Positions 1 through 8,480 of a stretch of DNA of 64,000 bases are shown here, one piece after another. Under the pieces are notes generated by a model that was given only the letters and a program-made list of their open reading frames with translations, ran no database searches and had not been told where the DNA came from. Within the stretch, counting starts at the first letter, position 1, and the number at the start of each line of letters is the position of its first letter. This DNA is from Hyphomicrobiales bacterium (GTDB taxonomy: Bacteria; Pseudomonadota; Alphaproteobacteria; Rhizobiales; OSC116). Where the stretch lies: positions 62,001 through 126,000 of the forward strand of contig NVUH01000001.1 in NCBI GenBank assembly GCA_002401855.1. Direction: 5' to 3'. A program made the position numbers and the translations under genes.

Positions 1-864
1 CAGGCCAAAAGCCACGATGGCCAGCAAAATTGTCCAACTTCCGAGCGCGCCGCGTTTTTCCATCACGATAGCGCTGTGCAATAAAGCTGTGGCAGCAAGC
101 CACGGCATTAATGATGCGTTTTCAACAGGATCCCAGAACCAAAAGCCGCCCCAGCCCAGCTCATAATAAGCCCAATATGAGCCGAGCGCAATGCCGCCTG
201 TTAGGCAGGCCCAAGCAAATAATGTCCACGGCCGCACCCATTTTGCCCATTCTTCATCGACCTTTTCAGTCAACAAAGCTGCAATGGCGAAGGAAAAAGG
301 AATGGAAAGGCCGACATAGCCCAAATATAATAATGGTGGATGCACTGCCAATGCCCAGTCTTGCAGCAATGGATTGAGATTATTGCCTTCGATAGGCACA
401 ATATTCAAGCGTTCGAACGGATTTGAAGTGAAGATAATAAAACCTAAAATGGCAACTGCCAGCATGGCTTGAATGGCCAGCGTGGTACTTAAAAACTTAA
501 TGTCTAGCTTGCCACCAAATAGCGATAAGCATGCGCCAAGCACGCTGATGATGAGCGAGAATAGCAGGATTGAGCCTTCGTGATTGCCCCAAGTGGCAGC
601 TATTTTATAGAATAAAGGTTTTTGGCTGTGCGAATGCTCGACGATGATTTTTAGCGAAAAATCAGAGCTAGCGAAGAGCAGCAATAAAATGGCAAAGCTG
701 AGCGCCAATAAGATGGCTTGTAGCACGGCAGCACGGTTGGTGATGGAGCTGAGCATATTATGTTTATCGGCATGCTGCATAAGTGGCAACAAGCCAATGA
801 CCATCTGAAATAGCGCAATAGCAAAGCTTAAAATAAGTGTAAATTGTCCAAATTCAGCCAGCAT
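1..864 (-). CDS. ccmF: Cytochrome c maturation heme lyase subunit CcmF (partial; 3' end beyond window)
   Basis: CcmF is the membrane core of the heme lyase that attaches heme, delivered by CcmE, to apocytochrome c in the periplasm. Translating the minus strand from the ATG at 864 gives 288 open residues running off the left edge; the family is about 650 residues. WGNHEGS is at residues 92-98. The tryptophan-rich WWD heme-handling segment, containing GWGGFWFWDPVEN, lies around residues 230-249 and a conserved HPP is near 175-177. Several hydrophobic segments fit a polytopic protein. The start lies 1 nt past the ccmE stop, so the genes are co-transcribed as ccmI-ccmE-ccmF. Identity is very secure; only the C-terminal half is unseen. 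Confidence 0.95.
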   Translation of the reverse strand, partial: MLAEFGQFTLILSFAIALFQMVIGLLPLMQHADKHNMLSSITNRAAVLQAILLALSFAILLLLFASSDFSLKIIVEHSHSQKPLFYKIAATWGNHEGSILLFSLIISVLGACLSLFGGKLDIKFLSTTLAIQAMLAVAILGFIIFTSNPFERLNIVPIEGNNLNPLLQDWALAVHPPLLYLGYVGLSIPFSFAIAALLTEKVDEEWAKWVRPWTLFAWACLTGGIALGSYWAYYELGWGGFWFWDPVENASLMPWLAATALLHSAIVMEKRGALGSWTILLAIVAFGL

Positions 865-865
865 A

Positions 866-1330
866 TTATTCACTTACTTTCTGAGCTTTGGCTTTTATGT
901 CGTCATCTTGCCAATGGCCTTGGGCTTTTAAGCTATCTGCAACTTCTTTGGGCATATAATTTTCATCATGCTTGGCCAGCAAGCTATCGGCAAGAAAAAT
1001 CTTATCTTGGCTTAAATAGCCTTCTAAAACCACACCCTGCCCTTCTTTAAACAAGTCTGGCACGACACCTTCGTATTCGACCTTCAATTCAGACCGGTTG
1101 TCGGTGATGTCAAATTTCAACAATGAGCCTTGATGCTTGACACTATTGTCCATCACCAAACCGCCAATGCGCAACCTTTTTTGGCTGTCAATCTTTTGGG
1201 TTAAAATTTCGGTGGGAGTTTTGAAAAAAGATATGCCATCTTCCATGGCTGTGAGAATCAAACCTGTTGCCAAGCCAAGCAATGCCAAGCCAACAATGAT
1301 AAAGGTGAATCTCTGCTGTTTTCGGGTCAT
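866..1330 (-). CDS. ccmE: Cytochrome c-type biogenesis heme chaperone CcmE
   Basis: CcmE binds heme covalently in the periplasm and passes it to the CcmF lyase. The 154-residue protein has one N-terminal membrane anchor (about residues 8-28) followed by an OB-fold domain. The heme-binding His is in the HDENY motif (H121, Y125), the signature of class I CcmE. Length matches the family. It overlaps the end of ccmI by 4 nt and is followed 1 nt later by ccmF, a tight operon typical of alphaproteobacteria. The tail after residue 125 is charged and probably flexible, as usual. Confidence 0.95.
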   Translation of the reverse strand: MTRKQQRFTFIIVGLALLGLATGLILTAMEDGISFFKTPTEILTQKIDSQKRLRIGGLVMDNSVKHQGSLLKFDITDNRSELKVEYEGVVPDLFKEGQGVVLEGYLSQDKIFLADSLLAKHDENYMPKEVADSLKAQGHWQDDDIKAKAQKVSE

Positions 1331-1995
1331 TGGTTTGCCTCCGCTTGGTTGAGTGTATCTAATATTTGGGTCAAAGGCTGTATCTGATCCGCACTAAATT
1401 CATGTGACGCAATGAAACCATTTATTGCTGATTTGGCTTCAGCCAACTCGCCATTATTTTGCAACATTGTGGCGTAAAAATACATGGTTTCAATATCATC
1501 GGGGGATTTTTCTTGGGCTTTGGTGAAAGCCACTTTGGTCATCGGCCCAAAAACACCTTTATTGATGATCAGGTTGGATTTGCCTAAACCCAGCCAATTT
1601 GGGCCATTGCTATTGCCAAATTTTATGGCATTTGCAAAGGCATCAAAAGCTTTTTCGGGTTGGTTTAGGCTCAAATAGGTGGGGGCAACAACTTGCCAGC
1701 CTTCTGCATCTTCGGGGTTTTGAGCTAAATGAGTTTCAATCTGCTCGATGATGGCTACATATTTGCTGTCGATGACGGCGTTTTGGGGTAAGGATAAATA
1801 TGCCGAGCTGCCGATATAGGCATAGAGGCCAATAGAGCCAAGCCCAAGACATACTGCCCCAAGCAATATGGGCAATCGACTGGAGAAAAAAAATTGCGGT
1901 GCAGTGGCATTAAAACGCAAAAACATGGGAATGGATATATATGCAAAGCTTGCAAAGCTGAGCAAGATAATCGAAAACCAAAAAAATAGCTGCAT
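1327..1995 (-). CDS. ccmI: Cytochrome c biogenesis protein CcmI (TPR)
   Basis: CcmI (CycH) is an apocytochrome c chaperone that presents the substrate CXXCH peptide to the heme lyase. The 222 residues show two N-terminal hydrophobic segments (about 4-25 and 42-64) and then a periplasmic TPR-like domain, with helix pairs around residues 85-215 including the phrase NPEDAEGWQVVAPTYLSLNQ. That arrangement and its place upstream of ccmE and ccmF identify it. It is shorter than the two-domain CcmI of some bacteria, which suggests the C-terminal module is absent. It is the first gene of the ccm operon in this window; the preceding 130 bases carry no gene. Confidence 0.87.
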   Translation of the reverse strand: MQLFFWFSIILLSFASFAYISIPMFLRFNATAPQFFFSSRLPILLGAVCLGLGSIGLYAYIGSSAYLSLPQNAVIDSKYVAIIEQIETHLAQNPEDAEGWQVVAPTYLSLNQPEKAFDAFANAIKFGNSNGPNWLGLGKSNLIINKGVFGPMTKVAFTKAQEKSPDDIETMYFYATMLQNNGELAEAKSAINGFIASHEFSADQIQPLTQILDTLNQAEANQ

Positions 1996-2125
1996 GAATA
2001 GAGATGCCCAACAGAATTACAGGCCAATACATATTCGTTTTGACCTTTGCCATTTTATAAGCTGTTTTTAAGAAAATGCAACGCGACAATCTGTCTCTTT
2101 ATAACAAATTATCGATTTGGTTGCC

Positions 2126-3538
2126 TTATTCTTCTCCCGCTTGCACCGCCAACTGACCGCCTTTATAGTAGAGTTCTGCTTGTGCGGGATCCTTAATTAT
2201 TCTTATCAAATCCGTTGAAATTTGCAAATAAGCTAATAATGTTTTTTTATTTTCAACATTTTCTCGACGTATTAGTTCAACAATCGCCTCTGAAAACACA
2301 TCGATAAATTCTTTACATTTTCTGTAGCTTTCGGAAAAAGCAACATGACAGGATGCGGCTTGAATATGTAATTTAATACCGTGCAACAAATATATACTGG
2401 AGTTTAACTCATCAATCTCTAATTGATTGGGTGCTTTTATCGGTTTTCCATCACTGATTTTTTGGTATCGCCCCAAGACACTGGTCAACAATTTTGGGCA
2501 AGCTAAAATATCACCCTCCAAGGCGTCGGCCGCTTGGGTTTTCATATTAATAATGTCTTTACCCCAACTGCTGATTGGAGACACATCAAATTCTCGTTCT
2601 AGACCCAAAATAATTTTAGCATAATTCAGATAATGTTCTAAATGTTGCTCGTGATTTTTTTGGTTATTCTCGCTTGCAGTAAAATTAGACAAACTCACCT
2701 TGGCATTAAAAATGAGTATCTCTCCCAATAAAGATAAATCACATTTAGCGGCGGCTGACGCATCATCAATTCGATAATATTTTTGTATCACCCGCAATAT
2801 ATGTGAGGGGTGTTTTAAGGTATCGATTAACAATGTGATATAAAAAGGAAACATTTTGGGTTGCTGCTCTTTTATCTTCATCACTTCATTGGTGATTTTT
2901 GCAAGGACTTTACCGCTTAAATCAGGAATTTCGATGGTAAAAGCTTTATGGGCTTTTTCAACTTCCTCAATATTTTGCAAATAATAGGCCAGCTCCTCGG
3001 CTTCACGTGCTATTAGTCTACTGCCAATGGCAGCAGAGAAACGGGACCATTCTTTTTCATCATCCTTATATTTTTCAATAACCTCTTCTAATTTCTGACC
3101 AGCCAAACGGTTAAACTCAGTGACAATAATTTTAGCTTTTTTCATCGCTTTTTTGCGCACTGCAACGTTAAAAGACAACTCAAGTTCATCAATTTCTTGC
3201 GACATTAGTTGGCTCTCAAGATAATTCCAAATATTTTCCATAGAATGTCGAGAAATACGACCAACTTGTCTTTGATCGATATCTGCATCAAATAAAATGC
3301 GCCCAAATGGCAAATAAAAGTAGCGTTTGAGGTTAAATTTGCGCTTTTCTGGTGCTTCCAATTCCCCCTGCTTAATCAGCGTTTTGGTTGCAATGTCCGC
3401 GATGCGTAACATTTTTTGTTTCTCAGGATGGTCCTCTGGCATGCTTTCAACCTGTTTCAGCAGGTATTTCAATGCTTCCGGCGGCAAAAGCTCAATTTTC
3501 TTATACATTTTCGGATCGAGAAAATTAGTTACATCCAT
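2126..3538 (-). CDS. Hypothetical protein, large helical cytosolic protein
   Basis: I do not recognise this 470-residue protein. No signal peptide, membrane segment or nucleotide-binding motif is visible. It is rich in Lys, Glu, Leu and Ile and looks almost wholly helical, with charged stretches around residues 120-200 and a Lys/Arg-rich patch near 80-90. The ATG at 3538 is preferred over an in-frame TTG three codons upstream, though the ribosome site is weak. It stands alone between ccmI and the two-component operon, with about 150 bases of AT-rich sequence on either side. The reading frame is clean over 1.4 kb, so it is very likely a real gene. Function is unknown. Confidence 0.75.
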   Translation of the reverse strand: MDVTNFLDPKMYKKIELLPPEALKYLLKQVESMPEDHPEKQKMLRIADIATKTLIKQGELEAPEKRKFNLKRYFYLPFGRILFDADIDQRQVGRISRHSMENIWNYLESQLMSQEIDELELSFNVAVRKKAMKKAKIIVTEFNRLAGQKLEEVIEKYKDDEKEWSRFSAAIGSRLIAREAEELAYYLQNIEEVEKAHKAFTIEIPDLSGKVLAKITNEVMKIKEQQPKMFPFYITLLIDTLKHPSHILRVIQKYYRIDDASAAAKCDLSLLGEILIFNAKVSLSNFTASENNQKNHEQHLEHYLNYAKIILGLEREFDVSPISSWGKDIINMKTQAADALEGDILACPKLLTSVLGRYQKISDGKPIKAPNQLEIDELNSSIYLLHGIKLHIQAASCHVAFSESYRKCKEFIDVFSEAIVELIRRENVENKKTLLAYLQISTDLIRIIKDPAQAELYYKGGQLAVQAGEE

Positions 3539-3700
3539 GATATACAAAACCCATTAGTCTACCTATCCAACAGATAGGATTACATTAGCCCTTCATATTA
3601 GTTGGGTTTAATTAAAATTATGATAAAGCTTTAACTAATTACACACAATTGTTAAATGTTTAATTCGATATAGTTCGCATATTGCTCATAAATTTAAAAA

Positions 3701-5071
3701 TTAGGCCAATGGAAGCCATAATTCAGCTTTTAATCCACCCCATATACTTTGAGATAAAGTAAATTCACCACTATATAATGCTGTTAATTCTTTGACGATT
3801 GAAAGGCCTAAACCCGTACCTGACATATTTTCATCAATACGATGGCCGCGCTGCAAAACCTTTTCCAATTCTTTTGACGGCATAAACGGGCCATCATCCT
3901 CAATTATAATGTGCAACTGGTTCTTATTTTGAGAGTTTTGTTCCGCCTGAATGTTAATAACAACGCGGGTGTTACACCATTTAAAAGCGTTGTCGACTAA
4001 ATTGCCGATCAACTCCTCTAAATCCTGCTTTTCACCATAAAAACTGGCTTGCTCATCGGCATTAAATTCTAGCTTTACGTTTTTATCAAAATTAATTTTT
4101 TGCAATGCATTTACAATCGAACTGACAACAGGGCTTACATATATTTTTGTCGCCACAGTATCTGCACTGGCAATCATGCGGGCACGGTTTAAATGATGAG
4201 TGATTTGTACATTCATCAACTTAACTTGCTCAAACACTAGTTTTGAATTGGCATCAGTTTTTTTATCACTGGCATTTAACAATACTGATATGGGAGTTTT
4301 CAATGCATGAGCAAGATTGCCAACATGGGTTCTGGCGCGCTCAATAACCTGCCGGTTGGCGGCAATTAAATTATTAATTTCATTAGCCACAGGCATGATT
4401 TCCTGCGGCAAATTTCCTTCGATGGATTTACCATCACCAATTCTAATTTTAGCCAAATAGTTTTTTAAATTTTCTAACGGTTTCAGTACAAATTTCAATT
4501 GAAAATAGGCACCCAATGTCAAACCCACAACCAATAGGGATAGTCCGGCCGCAATCATCCAATAGAATGAACGGGCTTCGGCATTTAGCAATTCGGAATT
4601 ACCCGAAATGATATAGAGAATGGGCGCTTGGCGCTCGGGGAATGTTATATATTGGGCATAGACACGAATGTTATCTTGCACTGGTCCGCTTAAATAACTG
4701 CGAAAAATCTTTCCCTGATTATTTTTCAAATCAGCCTTATCATCATCGCTAAATTGTTTGAATAACGAAGTATCGTGCAAAGAGACAGATTTGAACAAAG
4801 GCTCATCACTCACACCGTCAATGACCTGCCAATACCAACCCGAAAAAAGAGTGGCAAAATTGGGCGCCGAATGTTGCAAATCCAGCATCACTTTATTGTC
4901 CATAATCCGTGTTGCACCAACCAATTCAGTGAGGGTGGTTTGCAATCTATTGTCAAATTGTTTTTCGGTCGAAAGGCTGAATAAAACCGATAAAAATATA
5001 CCGGTGGTGATGGTCAAAATCACGCTACCAACCAAAGTCGATATTAACAATCTCTGCCGAAGAGAAGTCAC
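3701..5071 (-). CDS. Sensor histidine kinase (PhoQ/FeuQ-like)
   Basis: Membrane sensor kinase, partner of the response regulator immediately upstream. The 456 residues run: TM1 (about 10-32), a periplasmic sensor domain of about 130 residues, TM2 (about 170-190), HAMP-like linker, dimerisation domain with the H box HALKTP (His near residue 255), and an HATPase_c domain with N box (ELIGNLVDNAFKW), G1 (EDDGP) and G2 (GTGLGLS). The HxxKTP form of the H box is typical of PhoQ/FeuQ relatives. The start is GTG, abutting the TAA of the regulator, so translation is probably coupled. The ligand is not readable; Mg2+, antimicrobial peptide or osmotic sensing is only a family analogy. Confidence 0.9.
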   Translation of the reverse strand: MTSLRQRLLISTLVGSVILTITTGIFLSVLFSLSTEKQFDNRLQTTLTELVGATRIMDNKVMLDLQHSAPNFATLFSGWYWQVIDGVSDEPLFKSVSLHDTSLFKQFSDDDKADLKNNQGKIFRSYLSGPVQDNIRVYAQYITFPERQAPILYIISGNSELLNAEARSFYWMIAAGLSLLVVGLTLGAYFQLKFVLKPLENLKNYLAKIRIGDGKSIEGNLPQEIMPVANEINNLIAANRQVIERARTHVGNLAHALKTPISVLLNASDKKTDANSKLVFEQVKLMNVQITHHLNRARMIASADTVATKIYVSPVVSSIVNALQKINFDKNVKLEFNADEQASFYGEKQDLEELIGNLVDNAFKWCNTRVVINIQAEQNSQNKNQLHIIIEDDGPFMPSKELEKVLQRGHRIDENMSGTGLGLSIVKELTALYSGEFTLSQSIWGGLKAELWLPLA

Positions 5072-5737
5072 TTACACACCTTCTTCAATAAGTTGATAGC
5101 CCAAGCCACGAACAGTTTTCAGCATATTTGTGCCGAGTTTTTTGCGTATCCGCCCGACAAAAACTTCAATTGTATTTGAATCACGGTCAAAATCTTGGTC
5201 ATATAAATGCTCAACCAATTCGGTGCGCGATATAACCCGCCCCTGTTGGTGTAACATGTAAGACAGGAGTCTGAATTCCAGCGAGGTCAATTTCACTTGC
5301 GCGTCATTTACAAAAATGCGTGAGGTTTTGGTATCCAACAAAATCGGGCCACAAGTGATCTCACTCGAAGCGTGGCCAGCAGCGCGGCGTATCAAGGCGC
5401 GCAATCGGGCTAACAATTCTTCCATATGAAATGGCTTGGCGACATAATCATCAGCACCCGCGTCAAAACCCGCAACCTTGTCATTCCATCTATCACGCGC
5501 AGTTAAAATAAGCACAGGCATTTTATGCCCCTCGCGGCGCCAGCTTTCTAACACCGAAATGCCATCCATTAACGGCAAGCCTAAATCCAAAACCACGGCA
5601 TCATAAGCCTCGGTTGAGCCCAAAAAATGGCCTTCTTCGCCGTCTTGCGCGCTGTCAACTACATAGCCATTGTCTATTAGCGCGGCCTTAATCTGGCGGT
5701 TTAAATCTTTATCATCTTCTACAAGTAATAACCGCAT
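5072..5737 (-). CDS. OmpR/PhoP-family response regulator (FeuP-like)
   Basis: DNA-binding response regulator of 221 residues. The receiver domain (1-115) carries the acidic pair EDD at 7-9, the phospho-acceptor Asp at about 51 (VLDLGLP) and the conserved Lys in AKPFHMEEL. A winged-helix Trans_reg_C domain (about 125-218) ends in the typical VRGLGYQL. It sits between a PepSY gene (15 nt upstream) and the histidine kinase (directly downstream), the arrangement seen for FeuP/FeuQ and PhoP/PhoQ systems. A hexamer direct repeat with 11-bp period upstream of the operon (6141-6157) fits autoregulation by this protein. Confidence 0.93.
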   Translation of the reverse strand: MRLLLVEDDKDLNRQIKAALIDNGYVVDSAQDGEEGHFLGSTEAYDAVVLDLGLPLMDGISVLESWRREGHKMPVLILTARDRWNDKVAGFDAGADDYVAKPFHMEELLARLRALIRRAAGHASSEITCGPILLDTKTSRIFVNDAQVKLTSLEFRLLSYMLHQQGRVISRTELVEHLYDQDFDRDSNTIEVFVGRIRKKLGTNMLKTVRGLGYQLIEEGV

Positions 5738-5752
5738 AAAATGCCTTAAGGT

Positions 5753-6079
5753 TTAAAGAGTGACCCCAGTTTGCATATTGATATAGACATATCTTATGCG
5801 CCCCGTATGTTGATTAAAAATACGTAGTTTAAACGCCTGCTGGCCTTTATGATTTACCACTTCATAGCCTTGAAATACATCACCTGCCCCCATAATATAT
5901 GGCAGAACTTTCGACAAATCAACCGCAGCTAATTTAACGAAATTTATAGCTTTCGTGGGTGATGCCAAATTAGCTTTATTTTCAATTTTCGCAGCTTGAG
6001 CATGGTTCAAACTGCCGACAACAAGCCCAAATGTCAGCAAAAGTATTTTAAAGGTTCGAATGTATTTATTCACTCGCAT
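5753..6079 (-). CDS. PepSY-domain periplasmic protein
   Basis: Small exported protein of 108 residues. A basic start followed by a hydrophobic stretch (about 10-28) ending at an AQA-A site looks like a Sec signal peptide. The C-terminal 50 residues contain a PepSY-like core with the pattern GYEVVNHKGQQAFKLRI followed by RYVYINMQTGVTL. PepSY proteins next to PhoPQ/FeuPQ-type systems are thought to modulate the sensor or periplasmic proteolysis; that role is inferred from position. It is the first gene of a PepSY-regulator-kinase operon. The domain call is good, the biochemical function open. Confidence 0.8.
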   Translation of the reverse strand: MRVNKYIRTFKILLLTFGLVVGSLNHAQAAKIENKANLASPTKAINFVKLAAVDLSKVLPYIMGAGDVFQGYEVVNHKGQQAFKLRIFNQHTGRIRYVYINMQTGVTL

Positions 6080-6140
6080 TTTTCACTCTACATATAGTAA
6101 ACATATTCCCTCATTTCATCACAATATACAGATGCCTATA

Positions 6141-6157
6141 TGAATGTGACCTGAATG
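6141..6157 (-). promoter_or_regulatory. Candidate OmpR-family operator (hexamer direct repeat)
   Basis: TGAATG-N5-TGAATG on the plus strand (CATTCA-N5-CATTCA towards the operon) is a perfect hexamer direct repeat with 11-bp period. This is the geometry bound by OmpR/PhoP/PmrA-type dimers. It lies about 60 bases upstream of the PepSY gene. A TATATT that could serve as the -10 lies 11 bases downstream of the repeat on the minus strand. The repeat is seen; its use by the adjacent regulator is inferred. Confidence 0.5.
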
Positions 6158-6346
6158 AAAATTATATTGAAAGTTTAAACCATCACCCATAAGTCAATAA
6201 ACCTAAGTCGGCATGGTGTTTATATCTAATCAACTTTAGATAAAAGGTACACAAATTCTCGGCTAATCAACATTCACTTAAGGCTTTGTTGATATCTTAC
6301 ACATATTTTTAAATCATGACCAATAAATTCATGCAGGATGCAAATA

Positions 6347-7297
6347 ATGACAGATAAAATATTCCCCAACTGGCAGGCTAAAAATTCTGAATTATTTAGT
6401 AAGCACATCATTACCGAACAGCATAGCTTGCATGAAAATGAATTATTCTCAGATGAGGCCTTAGCAAGGTTGATCGAAAAAACCCCACGTTCCAATTATC
6501 ATGTCAATACACATGATTTGGTCAATATCAGCAAATCAACATGGCGCGATGGCGAATTTGGCGATTTGTCTGGTGAGCAAGTGCTGCAAGCGGTGCGCGA
6601 TGGCCATATCTGGATTAACATCCAACGCCCTTGGGAGGCAGACAAAGCTTATGGTGATGTTTTGGATCAAATGTTCCAAGAAATGGAGGCCAATGTCCCC
6701 AATTTCACCACCATGCCTGACAAAAACAAAATGACCATTTTAATTTCATCGCCCAAAATTAAAGTGTTTTATCACTGCGACATTCCAGGCCAAGCCTTGT
6801 GGCAAATTCGCGGCCGCAAACGAGTATATATCTATCCCAATAGCGAGCCATTCCTCAAAGATGAGGAAATGGAAAAAATCATTCTTGGCCGTATTGATGA
6901 GCATGACATCACTTACCAAGAATGGTATGATGACTATGCCGAAATTATGGATTTGGAACCTGGCACCATGTCTCATTGGCCAATCAATGGCCCACATCGC
7001 ATTGAAAATCTTGATGTGATGAATGTATCACTCACCACTGAACACTGGAATACAGATTTACGCAATCACTATGCAGTGCGTTATGCCAATGGCTTGCTGC
7101 GTGATAGTTTTGGGTTTAAAAAACTTGCCACTCCCACATCTGGTCTAGGTCTCTATGCGCGGCTGGCTTTGGCGGGCATGCATAAAATGAGCGGCTTAAG
7201 AAAACTTAAAAAAATGAAATATAATGTTGATTTCCAAGTCGATCCCTCACAAAAAATTGGTTTTAAGGACATACCTGCTTACCAATTATCAAAATAA
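6347..7297 (+). CDS. JmjC/cupin-like 2-oxoglutarate/Fe(II) oxygenase-type protein
   Basis: The protein resembles cupin_8/JmjC-fold oxygenases. Counting from the in-frame ATG at 6338, an HxD pair (H146, D148, in FYHCDIPGQ) is followed by the strand WQIRGRKRVYIYPN. A later conserved block, MSHWPINGPHRIEN, holds candidate third-ligand histidines (H213 or H220). This is the spacing expected for a facial-triad iron site. Substrate cannot be read; relatives hydroxylate proteins, amino acids or lipids. The ATG at 6347 is chosen because AGGA at 6335-6338 is well placed for it; the upstream ATG at 6338 overlaps that site. It is followed after 15 nt by an acyltransferase-like gene, so the two probably act together. 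Confidence 0.7.
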   Translation: MTDKIFPNWQAKNSELFSKHIITEQHSLHENELFSDEALARLIEKTPRSNYHVNTHDLVNISKSTWRDGEFGDLSGEQVLQAVRDGHIWINIQRPWEADKAYGDVLDQMFQEMEANVPNFTTMPDKNKMTILISSPKIKVFYHCDIPGQALWQIRGRKRVYIYPNSEPFLKDEEMEKIILGRIDEHDITYQEWYDDYAEIMDLEPGTMSHWPINGPHRIENLDVMNVSLTTEHWNTDLRNHYAVRYANGLLRDSFGFKKLATPTSGLGLYARLALAGMHKMSGLRKLKKMKYNVDFQVDPSQKIGFKDIPAYQLSK

Positions 7298-7312
7298 TTT
7301 CAGTCAGGCAAT

Positions 7313-8284
7313 ATGAAAAACAGCAATATATTCACCTCACCGCACTGGCATGACACCAATGAGAATAAGAGCAATCTGGTAGCCACAGCCAGCTTAAATT
7401 TGCATGTCAAGAATATGTTGGGAGGTAGAATTGCTGAAATGTCAGGTGAGCCCATCATTCAATATAATGATCTAGCTGTAACTAATGATGAAAACTCCAA
7501 CATTCTTCAAGCAGAAATACTACCAAAGCTCGAACAAAATAAAATTGATTTATTATATTTTCGCAATGTCAGGTCAGATTCATACCTCTTTCAGCAAATT
7601 AAAAATATTGGTAAAATCATCGCCTATAAAAAAGCGCCGTTTATCAATCTAAGTCAATTTACCAACTTAGATGAATATTTAAAATCTCTATCATCCACTA
7701 GCCGCAAATCCAAACGTCGCACTCTCAAAAAACTAAAAACAAAATTTCAAGTCGAATTTGAAACTTTGGTCGACGACCAAATCAATGCAGCATTATTTGA
7801 TCAAATTATTCAACTCAAAAAAGACCAACTCAAGCGTATGGGCTTAACCAGCCGCTTGTTCGAAAACCCTGCAAAAATCAACGATCTCAAAAACATCATT
7901 CTAAAACCAAATAAAGATTTTCAATGTGTTTTTTCTTTGCTTAAGTGCGATGGTAAAATCGCCGCTGCCGAAATTGGCTATTTATTTAACGATACATATT
8001 ATTCATTTTTAGGCGCCATGGATGAGGCGTTTCAAGCTCATAGCCCTGGCGTTTGTCAGCTGCTCAAAACCATCGAATGGGCAATAGAGCATAAAATCAA
8101 AATATTTGACTTTTTGGCGCCTGAAGATGCCTATAAATTCAGCTGGACCGATAATCTTTATGTCGAAGTTTACGATTTTATCCTGCCCCTATCGTTCAAA
8201 GGCAAAATTATCGGCAATGCCTATTTGAGGATTCTACGCCCCCTGCTCAAAAAAATATTTTTATTTGCCAAAACCCGAAAGTAA
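7313..8284 (+). CDS. FemAB/CelD-type GNAT acyltransferase
   Basis: 323 residues resembling the Acetyltransf_6 (FemAB/CelD/BcsL-like) group. An N-terminal half of uncertain fold is followed by a basic helix (SSTSRKSKRRTLKKLK, about 120-137). The acyltransferase core (about 150-295) includes the strand GKIAAAEIGYLFNDTYYSF and the helix-forming PGVCQLLKTIEWAI, then FDFLAPEDAYKFSW. These enzymes transfer acyl or aminoacyl groups to polysaccharide, peptide or lipid amines. It lies 15 nt behind the cupin-like gene and converges on the GTA cluster. Substrate unknown. Confidence 0.75.
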   Translation: MKNSNIFTSPHWHDTNENKSNLVATASLNLHVKNMLGGRIAEMSGEPIIQYNDLAVTNDENSNILQAEILPKLEQNKIDLLYFRNVRSDSYLFQQIKNIGKIIAYKKAPFINLSQFTNLDEYLKSLSSTSRKSKRRTLKKLKTKFQVEFETLVDDQINAALFDQIIQLKKDQLKRMGLTSRLFENPAKINDLKNIILKPNKDFQCVFSLLKCDGKIAAAEIGYLFNDTYYSFLGAMDEAFQAHSPGVCQLLKTIEWAIEHKIKIFDFLAPEDAYKFSWTDNLYVEVYDFILPLSFKGKIIGNAYLRILRPLLKKIFLFAKTRK

Positions 8285-8285
8285 T

Positions 8286-8465
8286 TTATTTCCTACGGCT
8301 ACGCCATTCATTGATGGCAATTAAAATGCGCATCACTGTCAAAATCAAAGTAAAAACAACCAATAAAAGCCCGAGCCCCGTTTCAATATCCCCAATGATC
8401 GAGGCATAGCCGACAAAGCCACCACCAGCGATTGTGCTTACGTCTATAAACGGCTTTTCTGCCAT
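8286..8465 (-). CDS. Small single-pass membrane protein, holin-like candidate at GTA end
   Basis: An easily missed 59-residue frame, read directly from the minus strand. It starts at the ATG at 8465 behind a good ribosome site (AAGGGG, about 8 nt upstream). The sequence has a polar and glycine-rich first half, one strong hydrophobic segment (about residues 30-51, GLGLLLVVFTLILTVMRILIA) and a basic end (RSRRK). It is the last minus-strand frame of the GTA cluster, 15 nt after the DUF2793 gene, so probably co-transcribed. Size, one membrane span and basic tail fit a phage-type holin or pinholin, but they would also fit any small membrane protein. The holin idea is inference from position. Confidence 0.6.
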   Translation of the reverse strand: MAEKPFIDVSTIAGGGFVGYASIIGDIETGLGLLLVVFTLILTVMRILIAINEWRSRRK

Positions 8466-8480
8466 ATATATGCCCCTTAC

